Below, one piece after another: positions 17,685 to 25,921 of a stretch of 63,100 nt of DNA. The number at the start of each line of letters is the position of its first letter. Position 1 is the stretch's first letter. A program made the translations under genes and the position numbers. Source of the DNA: an uncultured Vampirovibrio sp. (lineage in GTDB: Bacteria; Cyanobacteriota; Vampirovibrionia; Gastranaerophilales; Gastranaerophilaceae); NCBI GenBank assembly GCA_910577635.1, contig CAJTNR010000013.1, positions 1 through 63,100 of the forward strand, given 5' to 3'. A model generated the notes under the pieces. The model was not told the DNA's origin and searched no databases. It worked only from the letters and a program-made list of their open reading frames with translations.

Positions 17685-17722
17685 TGTCTTAACGGTTCAC
17701 AGATTATGAATAGGAGTGAAAT

Positions 17723-19153
17723 ATGAAAAAAACTACACAAGCACTTTCTGTAACATTAGCATTATTCTTAACTTGCTCTAATGTTATGGCAAAAAACCCC
17801 GGCAAACAGCAAGAAAAAGTACAGATATATGCTCATCCTTCTCTTATGAATGCTGATGCAACAGAGGTTAAAGATGCAAACTATGTTTATCGTATTGGCG
17901 GCAAAGTTTTAAAACAAAAAAACAGATTGGGTTTTACAAACAAAGAAAACCTGTATGTTAATGCCTTCTCTAAAGATTTACTGAACACAATGAGTGTTAG
18001 AAAAGGCGATAGAGACTTCGACATTAAAATGCCTATTTCAAGATCTGAACTAGCATTTATGCTATCTCAAGGTTTGAATATGTCCAGCATTGGAATTACA
18101 AAAAACTATACAGATGTAACCAATTCTTACTGGGCAAGTACTGAAATTAAAAACGCAACCGCAGCAGATGTTATGATTGGATATCCTGATAAATCATTCA
18201 AACCTGACCAGGCAATTACTAAAGCAGAAGTATTTGCTACAGTTGCTAAACTAATTGATGTTCCTTATGAAAATGATGGCACAGTTCCTACTATGAACGG
18301 AAGAACAATTGAAAACATTCCTTCCTGGGCTTATGGATGCACTAAAGAAGTTGTTAATTCAGGCTTGATTGACAATCTTCCTGATGCTAAGGCATTATTT
18401 GAAAATCCATATTTATCAAGACATCAAGTTGCTACTTTAGTTAGCGAACTAAGACTTAAATATGGTTCTAACGGTCAATTAGTAGGCGATGCATTCAAAA
18501 ATGCAGGAACTCCTGTTGCAGTTAAAATCAAAATGCTTGATAGAATTGATGCTAAACATTCTAACATTGGTGATGTATTCACAGCTAAAACAACAGAAGA
18601 AGTTATGCTAAACAACGAAGTATTCCCTGCTGGATCAATTGTTTATGGCCGCGTTGTTACTGTTCAAAGACCCGGTCTTAAAACACATCCTGGTTCAATC
18701 ACTGTTAAGTTCGAAAAAATTAAAAATGGCGATTGCGTAGCTGAGTTTCCAAAACAAATGACTTCTGCTACTGCTGAATGTTTAAAAAATCCTAATATTG
18801 TAGCAAGAATCCTTGGCGTTCCCTTTACAGGTGCAGCTAGAACAGCTGGCGTTGTAGGAAGAAGCGCAGGTCAAATTGTTAACATCTCAGCTAATGGCTT
18901 AGAAGAATACGGGGATAGAATTTCAGATACCTTTGTTGAAACTTTCACAGGTCACCCCGGTCGCGGCGCAGCTAGTTTCGGTCATTCCTTTGTTACTATA
19001 GGTAAAGGAATTTACGGAATTGCTAAAACTGTAGTTTCAGGTACTTTTGGTGTAATCTATGAAATTGGTGATGAAATTGTTTATACAATCGTTCCATCAT
19101 TATCTAATTCATCAGCACTTAATCCAAACGAAGAATTAACAGTTATATTCTAA
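17723..19153 (+). CDS. Secreted S-layer homology (SLH) domain protein
   Basis: A 476-residue exported protein with a signal peptide (MKKTTQALSVTLALFLTCSN and on to VMA). Residues about 85-255 contain SLH-type repeats: RSELAFMLSQGLNM, DVTNSYWASTEIKNATAADV with MIGYPDKSFKPDQAITKAEV, and a third ending LSRHQVATLVSELRLKYG. SLH domains bind secondary cell-wall polymers or, in Cyanobacteria, peptidoglycan. The rest has a beta-rich segment (about 275-355) and a Gly-rich C-terminus of unknown fold; I see no OprB-like beta-barrel. It probably links the cell wall and the outer surface. Own promoter upstream and a strong terminator downstream. Confidence 0.85.
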   Translation: MKKTTQALSVTLALFLTCSNVMAKNPGKQQEKVQIYAHPSLMNADATEVKDANYVYRIGGKVLKQKNRLGFTNKENLYVNAFSKDLLNTMSVRKGDRDFDIKMPISRSELAFMLSQGLNMSSIGITKNYTDVTNSYWASTEIKNATAADVMIGYPDKSFKPDQAITKAEVFATVAKLIDVPYENDGTVPTMNGRTIENIPSWAYGCTKEVVNSGLIDNLPDAKALFENPYLSRHQVATLVSELRLKYGSNGQLVGDAFKNAGTPVAVKIKMLDRIDAKHSNIGDVFTAKTTEEVMLNNEVFPAGSIVYGRVVTVQRPGLKTHPGSITVKFEKIKNGDCVAEFPKQMTSATAECLKNPNIVARILGVPFTGAARTAGVVGRSAGQIVNISANGLEEYGDRISDTFVETFTGHPGRGAASFGHSFVTIGKGIYGIAKTVVSGTFGVIYEIGDEIVYTIVPSLSNSSALNPNEELTVIF

Positions 19154-19172
19154 TTTTTTTAAAAAAATTCAT

Positions 19173-19207
19173 AAATCCCAAAAACAAAAGTTTTTGGGAT
19201 TTTTTTT
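19173..19207 (+). terminator. Rho-independent terminator after SLH gene
   Basis: A perfect 13-base stem (AAATCCCAAAAAC / GTTTTTGGGATTT, 19173-19185 and 19190-19202) closes an AAAA loop and runs into a T-tract to 19207. It ends the transcript of the SLH protein gene 19 bases after its stop codon. Confidence 0.9.
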
Positions 19208-19272
19208 AATTATAATTAAAGTTGTAAAGAATTAAGGCAAAAAGGCTCTTTTTTCTTGCATATTTTATTTTT

Positions 19273-19281
19273 TGCTATAAT
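19273..19281 (+). promoter_or_regulatory. Extended -10 promoter immediately before the PBP gene
   Basis: TGCTATAAT (19273-19281) is a consensus extended -10 element with a perfect TATAAT. The PBP start codon at 19290 follows only 8 bases later, so the predicted transcript begins at or within 1-2 bases of the ATG and no Shine-Dalgarno sequence is present. No good -35 hexamer is seen at 17 bases. Confidence 0.6.
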
Positions 19282-19289
19282 ATGTTGCT

Positions 19290-21398
19290 ATGAGCAATGT
19301 CAGAAGAAAAAGAGTAAAACAAAAAAAAGGACCCAAAAAAAGAAGTATTTTCTTATGTTTCCTTTCAATGTGTTTATCTGCAGTACTTGCGGCAATTGCA
19401 GCATTTAATATTTACTTAGCCAGTTTACCTCCAATTTCTAACTTTGAAGACATTAAACCAAATCCTGTAACAACAATATATTCAGCCGATGGTGAAGTAA
19501 TAAAAACCTTTACTGCTTTTAAATTTGAAAAAGTTTCAATCGATAAAATCCCTGATTACTTAAAACAAGCGGTTATTGCAACCGAGGATAAAAATTTCTA
19601 TCATCATAGAGGATTTGACACAATCGGCATGGCTCGGTCTATCCTTGCAAATGTCACCTCAGGACAAGTTAAACAGGGTGCTTCAACAATTACCCAGCAA
19701 TTAGCAAGAATTCTATTCTTGTCCAATGAAAGAACTTTTGATAGAAAAATTAAAGAATTAATTATAGCCCATAGAATTGAAAAAACGATTTCTAAAGATG
19801 AAATTCTTGAAATGTACCTAAACTCAGTTTATCTAGGATCTGGCGTCTATGGTGTTTCAAGCGCAGCTAGAACTTTTTTTGATAAAGACTTATCCCAGCT
19901 AACTTTGGCAGAACAAGCATTGATTGCAGGACTTCCTCAAGCGCCCAGTGTATATTCTCCTTTTGCTAACAAAAAAGCAGGTTTAAAGCGCAGAAATCAA
20001 GTTCTAAGAAGAATGTATCGAAACAAATACATAACTTTTGAGCAAATGGAAAAAGCTCAGAAGGAGGGACTCCGGCTGTCAAATAAGCCCAGAATATACT
20101 CATACAACAAAGCTCCTTATTTTATAGATTTTGTATTGAATGAGCTTAAGAATATCGGATTCGAAGAACAAGAAATCTCTCAGGGCGGACTAAAAATTTA
20201 TACTACTTTGGATTACAAATCTCAAAATGCTGCTCAAATTTCAGCTGTTGCAGCCCTTAATAAAGCCAATCTTAAAAAACCATATAATCAAATGGCTCTT
20301 TTTTCTTTCTCCCCTACAACAGGCAGAATTTATGCTTATATTGGAGGAAAAAACTACGAAGAAAGCCAATACGACAGAGTTTCAAAAGCAATTAGGCCTT
20401 CCGGATCTTCTTTTAAGCCTTTTGTATATGCTACAGCACTGCAGCAAGGTGTTACTATTAACGACAGCATTGAAGACACTCCTTTAACCTTCAAGGATTG
20501 GTCGCCTCGAAATTATGGTAAAAAATACAGAGGAAGAATCACCATCTGGCAAGCTTTGGCGGTTTCATCCAATGTTGCAGCTGTTAGGTTAATTAAAAAA
20601 TCAGGAGTTGATGCTGTAATCCAAACTGCAAGAGAAATGGGTATAACTACTCCTTTATCAAACGATATGACGATTGCTCTTGGGTCTAACGGGGTTAAGC
20701 TTTATGATATGGTTGTGTCCTACGGCGCTTTTGCAAATGGCGGGTTTAGGGTCCGTCCTTATAGCGTTGAGCGGGTTGAAAACTCCAGAGGAGTTACAAT
20801 TTATGAAAACTCAGGAGCAAAAATAGTTAAGGTTATTAATTTTGAAACAGCAGCAGGAATGACATATATGCTTCGAAAGGTAGTTGAAGTAGGAACAGGT
20901 AAAGCTGCTAATATCGCTGCTAATATCGCAGGAAAAACAGGCACAACAAACAATTATAGAGACGCTTGGTTTGTAGGATACACTCCTGAAGTTGTAACAG
21001 GAGTTTGGGTTGGAAACGACAACAACTCAAAACTTCCGGGCATAACAGGAGGATCTTTGCCTGCTCGTATTTTTGCTGATTATATGAAAGTAATCGTTAA
21101 AAACTTCCCTCAAAGTGTGTTTGATTATCCAAAAATGAATGGCGGACATTCGTCTAATATTAAATTGGATGATGTTGATGAAACACCTGATGAATCAGAC
21201 GAAGAAGACGATGATGATAATGTACAGGTGCCTATGCCTGAAGATTCTAATGAAGTTCAAGATGAAACATTTTCATCAGGCAAACCTCAAAAACCCACCA
21301 AACCCAAAAAGCAGCCTTTTGATGCTCAAAAATCAGATTTAATTGAATATGACGATGAAAAACCGACAAATACTATCGTTCCTTTGCCAGGGGTTTAA
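19290..21398 (+). CDS. PBP1A-type bifunctional peptidoglycan synthase
   Basis: A 702-residue class A penicillin-binding protein with transglycosylase and transpeptidase activities, acting on lipid II outside the inner membrane. A basic N-terminus precedes one transmembrane helix (about 22-45). The GT51 domain shows EDKNFYHHRGFD, STITQQLARIL and the 'IEKTISKDEILEMYLNSVYL' region. The transpeptidase domain has SxxK in GSSFKPF, SSN in AVSSNVAAV and KTGTT. The tail (about 625-702) is acidic then Pro/Lys-rich and low-complexity. The gene is followed 3 bases later by ruvC. Confidence 0.94.
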   Translation: MSNVRRKRVKQKKGPKKRSIFLCFLSMCLSAVLAAIAAFNIYLASLPPISNFEDIKPNPVTTIYSADGEVIKTFTAFKFEKVSIDKIPDYLKQAVIATEDKNFYHHRGFDTIGMARSILANVTSGQVKQGASTITQQLARILFLSNERTFDRKIKELIIAHRIEKTISKDEILEMYLNSVYLGSGVYGVSSAARTFFDKDLSQLTLAEQALIAGLPQAPSVYSPFANKKAGLKRRNQVLRRMYRNKYITFEQMEKAQKEGLRLSNKPRIYSYNKAPYFIDFVLNELKNIGFEEQEISQGGLKIYTTLDYKSQNAAQISAVAALNKANLKKPYNQMALFSFSPTTGRIYAYIGGKNYEESQYDRVSKAIRPSGSSFKPFVYATALQQGVTINDSIEDTPLTFKDWSPRNYGKKYRGRITIWQALAVSSNVAAVRLIKKSGVDAVIQTAREMGITTPLSNDMTIALGSNGVKLYDMVVSYGAFANGGFRVRPYSVERVENSRGVTIYENSGAKIVKVINFETAAGMTYMLRKVVEVGTGKAANIAANIAGKTGTTNNYRDAWFVGYTPEVVTGVWVGNDNNSKLPGITGGSLPARIFADYMKVIVKNFPQSVFDYPKMNGGHSSNIKLDDVDETPDESDEEDDDDNVQVPMPEDSNEVQDETFSSGKPQKPTKPKKQPFDAQKSDLIEYDDEKPTNTIVPLPGV

Positions 21399-21401
21399 AG
21401 G

Positions 21402-21890
21402 ATGTTGATTTTAGGTCTTGATCCAGGAATTGGAATTACAGGTTATAGTTTTATCGAACAAAATAATGAGAAATACAGCCTTATAACAAGCGGCTCGATT
21501 CAAACTGATAAAACTGCACCGCACCCCAAAAGGCTTTTAGAGCTTCAATTAGATCTTGATTTTCTTATAAAAAAATATAATCCTGATTGTGCTTCTATTG
21601 AACAGTTGTTTTTTTTCAAAAATCAAAAAACAATTATTCCCGTTGCACAAGCAAGAGGAGTAATTCTTATGACTTTAGAAAAAAACTCAATTCCAATGTA
21701 TGAATACACTCCTCTTGTTGTAAAACAAACAATTACAGGACACGGAAGAGCTGATAAGAGTTTAGTTAAAACCATGGTTAAAAAATTTATAGAATTAGAT
21801 CAAAATATCAAATTAGATGATACAATAGATTCAGTTGCACTTGCAATTTGCCATTTGCAGAATTCAAGATTCAAGGAGGAAATTAAATGA
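21402..21890 (+). CDS. ruvC: Holliday junction resolvase RuvC
   Basis: RuvC cuts Holliday junctions symmetrically, working with RuvAB in recombination and repair. The 162-residue protein has the RNase H-like fold with its acidic active site: Asp in LILGLDPGIGITGYSF, Glu in SIEQLFFFKNQKT, and the C-terminal acidic pair around DDTIDSVALAICH; the Phe of the FFF stretch matches the base-stacking Phe. No ruvA or ruvB is in the window. It sits between the PBP gene and a small membrane protein gene that overlaps its end by four bases (ATGA). Confidence 0.95.
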   Translation: MLILGLDPGIGITGYSFIEQNNEKYSLITSGSIQTDKTAPHPKRLLELQLDLDFLIKKYNPDCASIEQLFFFKNQKTIIPVAQARGVILMTLEKNSIPMYEYTPLVVKQTITGHGRADKSLVKTMVKKFIELDQNIKLDDTIDSVALAICHLQNSRFKEEIK

Positions 21891-22366
21891 ACCAGCTAGT
21901 TGTCAAAAGAACAATAATTTTTTCTCTCATTCTGGGCGCAATACTTGGAATCTTAGGATTATTGCCCTTTTTAATAGGATACAGCCTTTTTGTTTTATTA
22001 TTTTTCTCCTCTGTTATTGTAATTCTTTATATGAAAAAAAATGATAGATACTTAGGAATTATAGACACTCAGCAAGGAGCAATTCTTGGCGCAATAATAG
22101 GATTTTTTTCAAGCATTGGTTTTTTTGCCTCTTTTAGTCCTATGGTTTGCATTATAAAATTAATTTACAAAAATTATTATTCATATGCCATTCCTGACGC
22201 CTTTTCAATGGGTCTATGGCTGTTTTTAACAATTGTTCTTATGGTTGCAATAATTTTTTCAATGATAAACAGTGTAAGCGCTATGGGATTAGCTTTTATT
22301 CTAACTTACTTTGAAAAAAAACCGCCAAATACTGATACATTACTGGATATTAAGATTGAGGATTGA
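21887..22366 (+). CDS. Hypothetical four-helix membrane protein
   Basis: A 159-residue, very hydrophobic protein with about four transmembrane helices (roughly residues 8-24, 28-48, 66-85 and 105-140) and a short charged C-terminal tail. The glycine-rich patterns LILGAILGILGLLPFLIG and GAILGAIIGFFSSIGFF are pseudo-repeated, suggesting two similar hairpins. No family is recognised; its look is that of DUF4199- or DUF5676-like small membrane proteins. Translation is coupled to ruvC by a four-base overlap and it is 4 bases upstream of mtnA. Function unknown. Confidence 0.7.
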   Translation: MNQLVVKRTIIFSLILGAILGILGLLPFLIGYSLFVLLFFSSVIVILYMKKNDRYLGIIDTQQGAILGAIIGFFSSIGFFASFSPMVCIIKLIYKNYYSYAIPDAFSMGLWLFLTIVLMVAIIFSMINSVSAMGLAFILTYFEKKPPNTDTLLDIKIED

Positions 22367-22370
22367 TTAA

Positions 22371-23405
22371 ATGGAAAAAACAATAGAATGGATTAAAACA
22401 AACAACTTTGGCTATTCAAAAATGATAGACCAGACATTATTGCCTTATATATACAAAAAAATAAGTATAAACTCATCTAAAGATATGTATAGCGCTATTA
22501 AAACTATGATTGTAAGAGGAGCGCCGGCTATTGGAATAGCAGGAGCGCACGGGGTTGTGCTTGGAGCTATTGAGAGTTTAAATTGTGACAATTTCGTTGA
22601 TAATATTAAACAAATAGCACAATACATTAACTCCTCAAGACCTACAGCAGTGAATCTTAACTGGGCAATAACCGAACAGCTAAAAGTTTTAGAAAAAAAT
22701 AAAAACGAAGATAGAAGAAAAATCATAGAACTTTTAATTGATAATGCTATTAGGCTTGAAAATGAAGATATTGAAATTAACAAAAAAATTGGAGAATTTG
22801 GCTCCTCGATCATCCCTAAAGGAGCTGCAATCCTAACTCACTGCAACGCAGGAGCATTAGCTACAGTCGGCTGGGGAACAGCGCTGGGGGTTGTTCGAAG
22901 TGCATATGAAAAAGATAAAACTATTAAAGTTTTTGCAGATGAAACAAGACCAAGAGGTCAAGGAGCAAGACTAACCACATATGAGCTTACAAAAGACGGA
23001 ATAGACACCACCCTTATAACAGATGCAATGGGTGCATATTTTATGCGAAAAAAAATGATAGATGTTGTTGTAGTAGGAGCAGATAGAATCGCTCTTAATG
23101 GTGATACTGCAAATAAAATTGGAACTTATATGGTAGCAATTGCAGCAAAATACCATAATATTCCTTTCTATGTTGCAGCACCCAAATCAACAATTGATTC
23201 AAGCATTAAAACAGGTAATGAAATTGTAATTGAATTAAGGGATGAAAAAGAAGTTAGTGTAATTAACGACAAGCCGATTTGCGCTAATGGAGTAAATATC
23301 ATAAACCCCTCTTTTGATATGACCCCCTCAGCCCTTATTACAGGAATAATTACTGAATATGGTATATTTAAACCTGATGAAATACATAAACTTTTTACAA
23401 AATAG
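22371..23405 (+). CDS. mtnA: S-methyl-5-thioribose-1-phosphate isomerase
   Basis: MtnA converts 5-methylthioribose-1-phosphate into the ribulose form in methionine salvage; the same family also handles 5-deoxyribose-1-phosphate. The 344-residue protein shows RGAPAIGIAGAHGVVLG near the N-terminus, THCNAGALATVGWGTALGV with the catalytic Cys, ADETRPRGQGARLTTYEL, and VVVGADRIALNGDTANKIGT with the catalytic Asp. No other methionine salvage gene is in the window. It is related to the eIF2B alpha subunit, but the full set of enzyme motifs makes the enzyme call secure. Confidence 0.95.
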   Translation: MEKTIEWIKTNNFGYSKMIDQTLLPYIYKKISINSSKDMYSAIKTMIVRGAPAIGIAGAHGVVLGAIESLNCDNFVDNIKQIAQYINSSRPTAVNLNWAITEQLKVLEKNKNEDRRKIIELLIDNAIRLENEDIEINKKIGEFGSSIIPKGAAILTHCNAGALATVGWGTALGVVRSAYEKDKTIKVFADETRPRGQGARLTTYELTKDGIDTTLITDAMGAYFMRKKMIDVVVVGADRIALNGDTANKIGTYMVAIAAKYHNIPFYVAAPKSTIDSSIKTGNEIVIELRDEKEVSVINDKPICANGVNIINPSFDMTPSALITGIITEYGIFKPDEIHKLFTK

Positions 23406-23439
23406 CATTACTATGGTATAAATAAATATATAAGTTAAT

Positions 23440-23455
23440 AGGAGATAAAAAAATT
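23440..23455 (+). promoter_or_regulatory. infC ribosome site and AUU start codon
   Basis: AGGAG (23440-23444), an 8-base A-rich spacer and ATT (23453-23455). No ATG, GTG or TTG is available in frame at the family-conserved N-terminus. Predicted to be an IF-3 autoregulated initiation site by analogy with E. coli infC. Confidence 0.85.
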
Positions 23456-23986
23456 AGCAGAAATGATTACAGGGCTCAAAATGAGCTATTAAACGAAAAA
23501 ATTCGAGCAAGAGAAGTTAGACTCATTGATGATGAAGGTATTAACCACGGAACAATTTCCACCCAAAAAGCACTTCAAATGGCACGAGAAAGGGACTTAG
23601 ACTTAGTTGTAGTATCTGCTAATCAAGCTCCTCCGGTAGCAAAAATTCTTGATTGGGGCAAATATAAATACGAAACTGAAAAAAAAGCCAAAGAAGCAAA
23701 GAAAAAACAACATACGGTTGATATTAAAGAAGTTAAAATGCGCTATAAAATTGACGTCCACGATTATGAAGTGAGACTCAAGGCAGCAAAAAAATTCCTA
23801 TCAGCAGGAAACAAAGTAAAAGTTGTAATAATGCTAAGAGGAAGAGAAATGCAGCATTCACACCTTGCAATGGATTTAATTAACAAATTTCAAGCTGAGT
23901 TTGAACAGGATAATATCTTTATTGAAAAAAAACCACAGGTTGAAGGTAGAAACGTTGTAATGGTTTTAGCGCCTGGTTCTAAATAG
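23453..23986 (+). CDS. infC: Translation initiation factor IF-3, starting at AUU
   Basis: IF-3 binds the 30S subunit, blocks premature 50S joining and checks the start codon. The family-conserved N-terminus (ELLNEKIRAREVRLIDDEG) is in frame upstream of the first ATG at 23579, so that ATG cannot be the start. The only suitable start is ATT at 23453, with AGGAG ending 8 bases before it; this gives 177 residues, the normal family length. An AUU start is the known hallmark of infC in E. coli and others, where IF-3 discriminates against its own start codon and so autoregulates. A terminator follows; the usual rpmI-rplT partners are absent here. Confidence 0.93.
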   Translation: MSRNDYRAQNELLNEKIRAREVRLIDDEGINHGTISTQKALQMARERDLDLVVVSANQAPPVAKILDWGKYKYETEKKAKEAKKKQHTVDIKEVKMRYKIDVHDYEVRLKAAKKFLSAGNKVKVVIMLRGREMQHSHLAMDLINKFQAEFEQDNIFIEKKPQVEGRNVVMVLAPGSK

Positions 23987-24000
23987 ACTAAATTATACTT

Positions 24001-24034
24001 AAAAACCTTCCTTATATTATAAGGAAGGTTTTTT
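24001..24034. terminator. Bidirectional terminator after infC
   Basis: A perfect 15-base stem, AAAAACCTTCCTTAT (24001-24015) and its complement (24019-24033), with a 3-base loop. A T-tract ends the plus-strand infC transcript, and the mirrored A-tract provides a T-tract for minus-strand transcripts arriving from the RNR-like gene. Confidence 0.9.
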
Positions 24035-24152
24035 GTTAAGTATTGTAAAAAAAATTGACATTTAAATAATAAACGCGCAAAAATAAAAATTCAGCATCAT
24101 TAAATACTATGTAAACTCCTCTATAAACTCCGTAATACTAATTCTATCCATC

Positions 24153-24189
24153 ACGGCTTAATTTTTTTTCAAAGTTAGCCGTTTTTTTT
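24153..24189 (+). terminator. Possible second plus-strand hairpin with T-tract
   Basis: ACGGCT at 24153-24158 pairs with AGCCGT at 24177-24182, with a bulged extension, and is followed by eight T residues. On the plus strand this looks like a terminator, but no plus-strand gene precedes it after the infC terminator at 24001. It could end a short untranslated RNA from 24035-24150, or be chance in A/T-rich sequence. The 24035-24187 gap otherwise shows nothing I can name. Confidence 0.35.
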
Positions 24190-25405
24190 ATATATTTTTT
24201 TCATCTCTAAAAACACTAATCCCTGAAAGACCTATTTTTTTTGCAGTTTTTATAATTCTATCTACATCCTCAATAGTTGCATTTCTTTTAAGGATTATGG
24301 TTTTTGAAATTTGTCCATCCATATACTTTTTTGCTGTTTGTAGTGTAATTAGTTCTTTATCGATATTTTTTTCTTTAGGTTCAATTGAAGGATAAACCCC
24401 TAAAATCCTTGAAGTTGTGCCATTTGGAGATAGCGCCGTTTTGCAGTTTGTTTTTTTAATTGTTTTTAAACAATTCTCTAAAACTCCAAGTGCTTCTTTA
24501 GATCCATAGTCATAATTGAGTTTATCAAGTAAATCCTGATACCCCAAAACCCCGATATAAGCGTTTTTATCAATATTATCCATAGCTTTTTTTAAAAGCC
24601 TTGAAACTGTGTATAAATAATTATAATCAACATTATTAGTCTTATAATTATAGAATTTAGATAGATTAATATGGGCTAAAGTCAATCCCTCGTTTGGTTT
24701 TAGCTCACAAGCAGCGCAGCAATCGCAAATATAGTTTTTATTATTAGAAAAAATTACCCCAGGCTCACCTTTTTTTAGCATTGAGTTAAGAAGTGCAGCG
24801 TATAGTTTATTATCAGGGTTGTTAAAAAAATTATCATCAATAATAACTGATAAATCAAAACACCAGTCATTATAATTAGCATTATTTTTAAGTTCAATAA
24901 ATTCCTTTATCTTTTTATGATTGATATCTAAAAGCGCAATACCTGCGGGAGGACGAATTGATAAGGGTTCTTTTTGTTTAAAATATTTATTTAATTTGAT
25001 AATTTCATCTGTTGGATTAGAAAATTGAGAAAAATTGACCCCGATTCCCTGTCCTTTGTTAATATAAGCATCAAAAGACTCTAAATCAACCCTATTTCGC
25101 TCGAGTACCACCCCATAAGCAGACTCGGGATTCTTTAAATCCATATAACAAGAACTTGATAAAGTTACAAATCCTTTTTTTAATAGAGCTGAAAACTGTT
25201 CTCTATCCTTTGTATCAGCAAAAACCAAAGAAGCAATATTGTTAAAAAAAGAATTGATACTTTGATTATTGTCTATTATTTTTCTTTCCACTAATGGTTT
25301 TTTGTTAATACAAGAATTCTCAATTGTGCAAAAATCCGTTTTTAGATTAATTTTTTGAGGATATTTTCTTACAAAATAAACAGGTCTAATTGGATTTATT
25401 ATCAT
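24188..25405 (-). CDS. Truncated, degenerate class II ribonucleotide reductase-like protein
   Basis: A 405-residue protein that follows the order of adenosylcobalamin-dependent ribonucleotide reductase: SSSCYMDL (Cys86), GIGVNFSQ, RPPAGIALLDINHKKIKEFI, FDLSVIIDDNFF, KKGEPGVIFSNNKN, HINLSKF, LSPNGTTSRILGVYPSIEP and KYMDGQISKTIILKRNATIE, ending at GISVFRDE. Family proteins are usually well over 600 residues; this one lacks the N-terminal extension and the C-terminal redox-cysteine region. Around the thiyl-radical loop (usually NPCGE) it has DCCAACE, with a Cys but altered Asn and Glu. Probably not a normal reductase: a paralogue with a new role, or a decaying copy. It lies 3 bases downstream of scpB. 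Confidence 0.78.
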   Translation of the reverse strand: MIINPIRPVYFVRKYPQKINLKTDFCTIENSCINKKPLVERKIIDNNQSINSFFNNIASLVFADTKDREQFSALLKKGFVTLSSSCYMDLKNPESAYGVVLERNRVDLESFDAYINKGQGIGVNFSQFSNPTDEIIKLNKYFKQKEPLSIRPPAGIALLDINHKKIKEFIELKNNANYNDWCFDLSVIIDDNFFNNPDNKLYAALLNSMLKKGEPGVIFSNNKNYICDCCAACELKPNEGLTLAHINLSKFYNYKTNNVDYNYLYTVSRLLKKAMDNIDKNAYIGVLGYQDLLDKLNYDYGSKEALGVLENCLKTIKKTNCKTALSPNGTTSRILGVYPSIEPKEKNIDKELITLQTAKKYMDGQISKTIILKRNATIEDVDRIIKTAKKIGLSGISVFRDEKNI

Positions 25406-25408
25406 AAA

Positions 25409-25921
25409 CTACAAATTCTTTAAATCCTCTGTAGCATCCAGCTTTTTAACAAGTGCTTTAATGTCGCCTTTAAGTTTAAAGTATTCTTTGAATTTATTAG
25501 TAGTTCTTATATTAAAACTTCGGCCATTTTTATCTTTAGATCGAGAAATTAATCCTTGTTCCAATAATTCTTGAATATGTTCATAAGCTGCAGGGCGGAG
25601 CTCTTTTAAATATGACTGACGGATTGGCTCTTTTAGGGCAATTACTGTTAAAGTCTTTAAGATTGAGGGTTTTAGCTCAACAGGACACAATTTTTCAACA
25701 ATATCAAGATGCTCTGCTCTAACCTGAATAATGTATCCATCTTCATCGTCAATTTCAAGCGCGCCTTGTCTTGAAGAATAATCAAACATTAAATCTAATA
25801 ATGCCTGCTCTACTTCTTCTTCTTTAGAATCAAGAATTTGCGCTATTTCAATTGGTTTCATAGCACGGGAAGTGACAAACAGAACAGCTTCAACTTTTGC
25901 TTTAAGTTCTTCAGTTTCCAT
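25409..25921 (-). CDS. scpB: Segregation and condensation protein B
   Basis: ScpB is a winged-helix dimer that joins ScpA and Smc in the bacterial condensin complex for chromosome organisation and segregation. The 170-residue protein has the two winged-helix domains, with the N-terminal KVEAVLFVTSRAMKPIEIAQ and the conserved LTVIALKEPIRQSYLKELR pattern in the second. Its start overlaps scpA by 11 bases. The operon order is smc-scpA-scpB followed by the RNR-like gene. The C-terminal tail is short, a common variation. Confidence 0.93.
   Translation of the reverse strand: METEELKAKVEAVLFVTSRAMKPIEIAQILDSKEEEVEQALLDLMFDYSSRQGALEIDDEDGYIIQVRAEHLDIVEKLCPVELKPSILKTLTVIALKEPIRQSYLKELRPAAYEHIQELLEQGLISRSKDKNGRSFNIRTTNKFKEYFKLKGDIKALVKKLDATEDLKNL

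Noticed and set aside
24055..24060. TTGACA as the -35 box of a small RNA promoter
   Set aside because: The hexamer is perfect, but the sequence 16-18 bases on (CAAAAA) is a poor -10 box.
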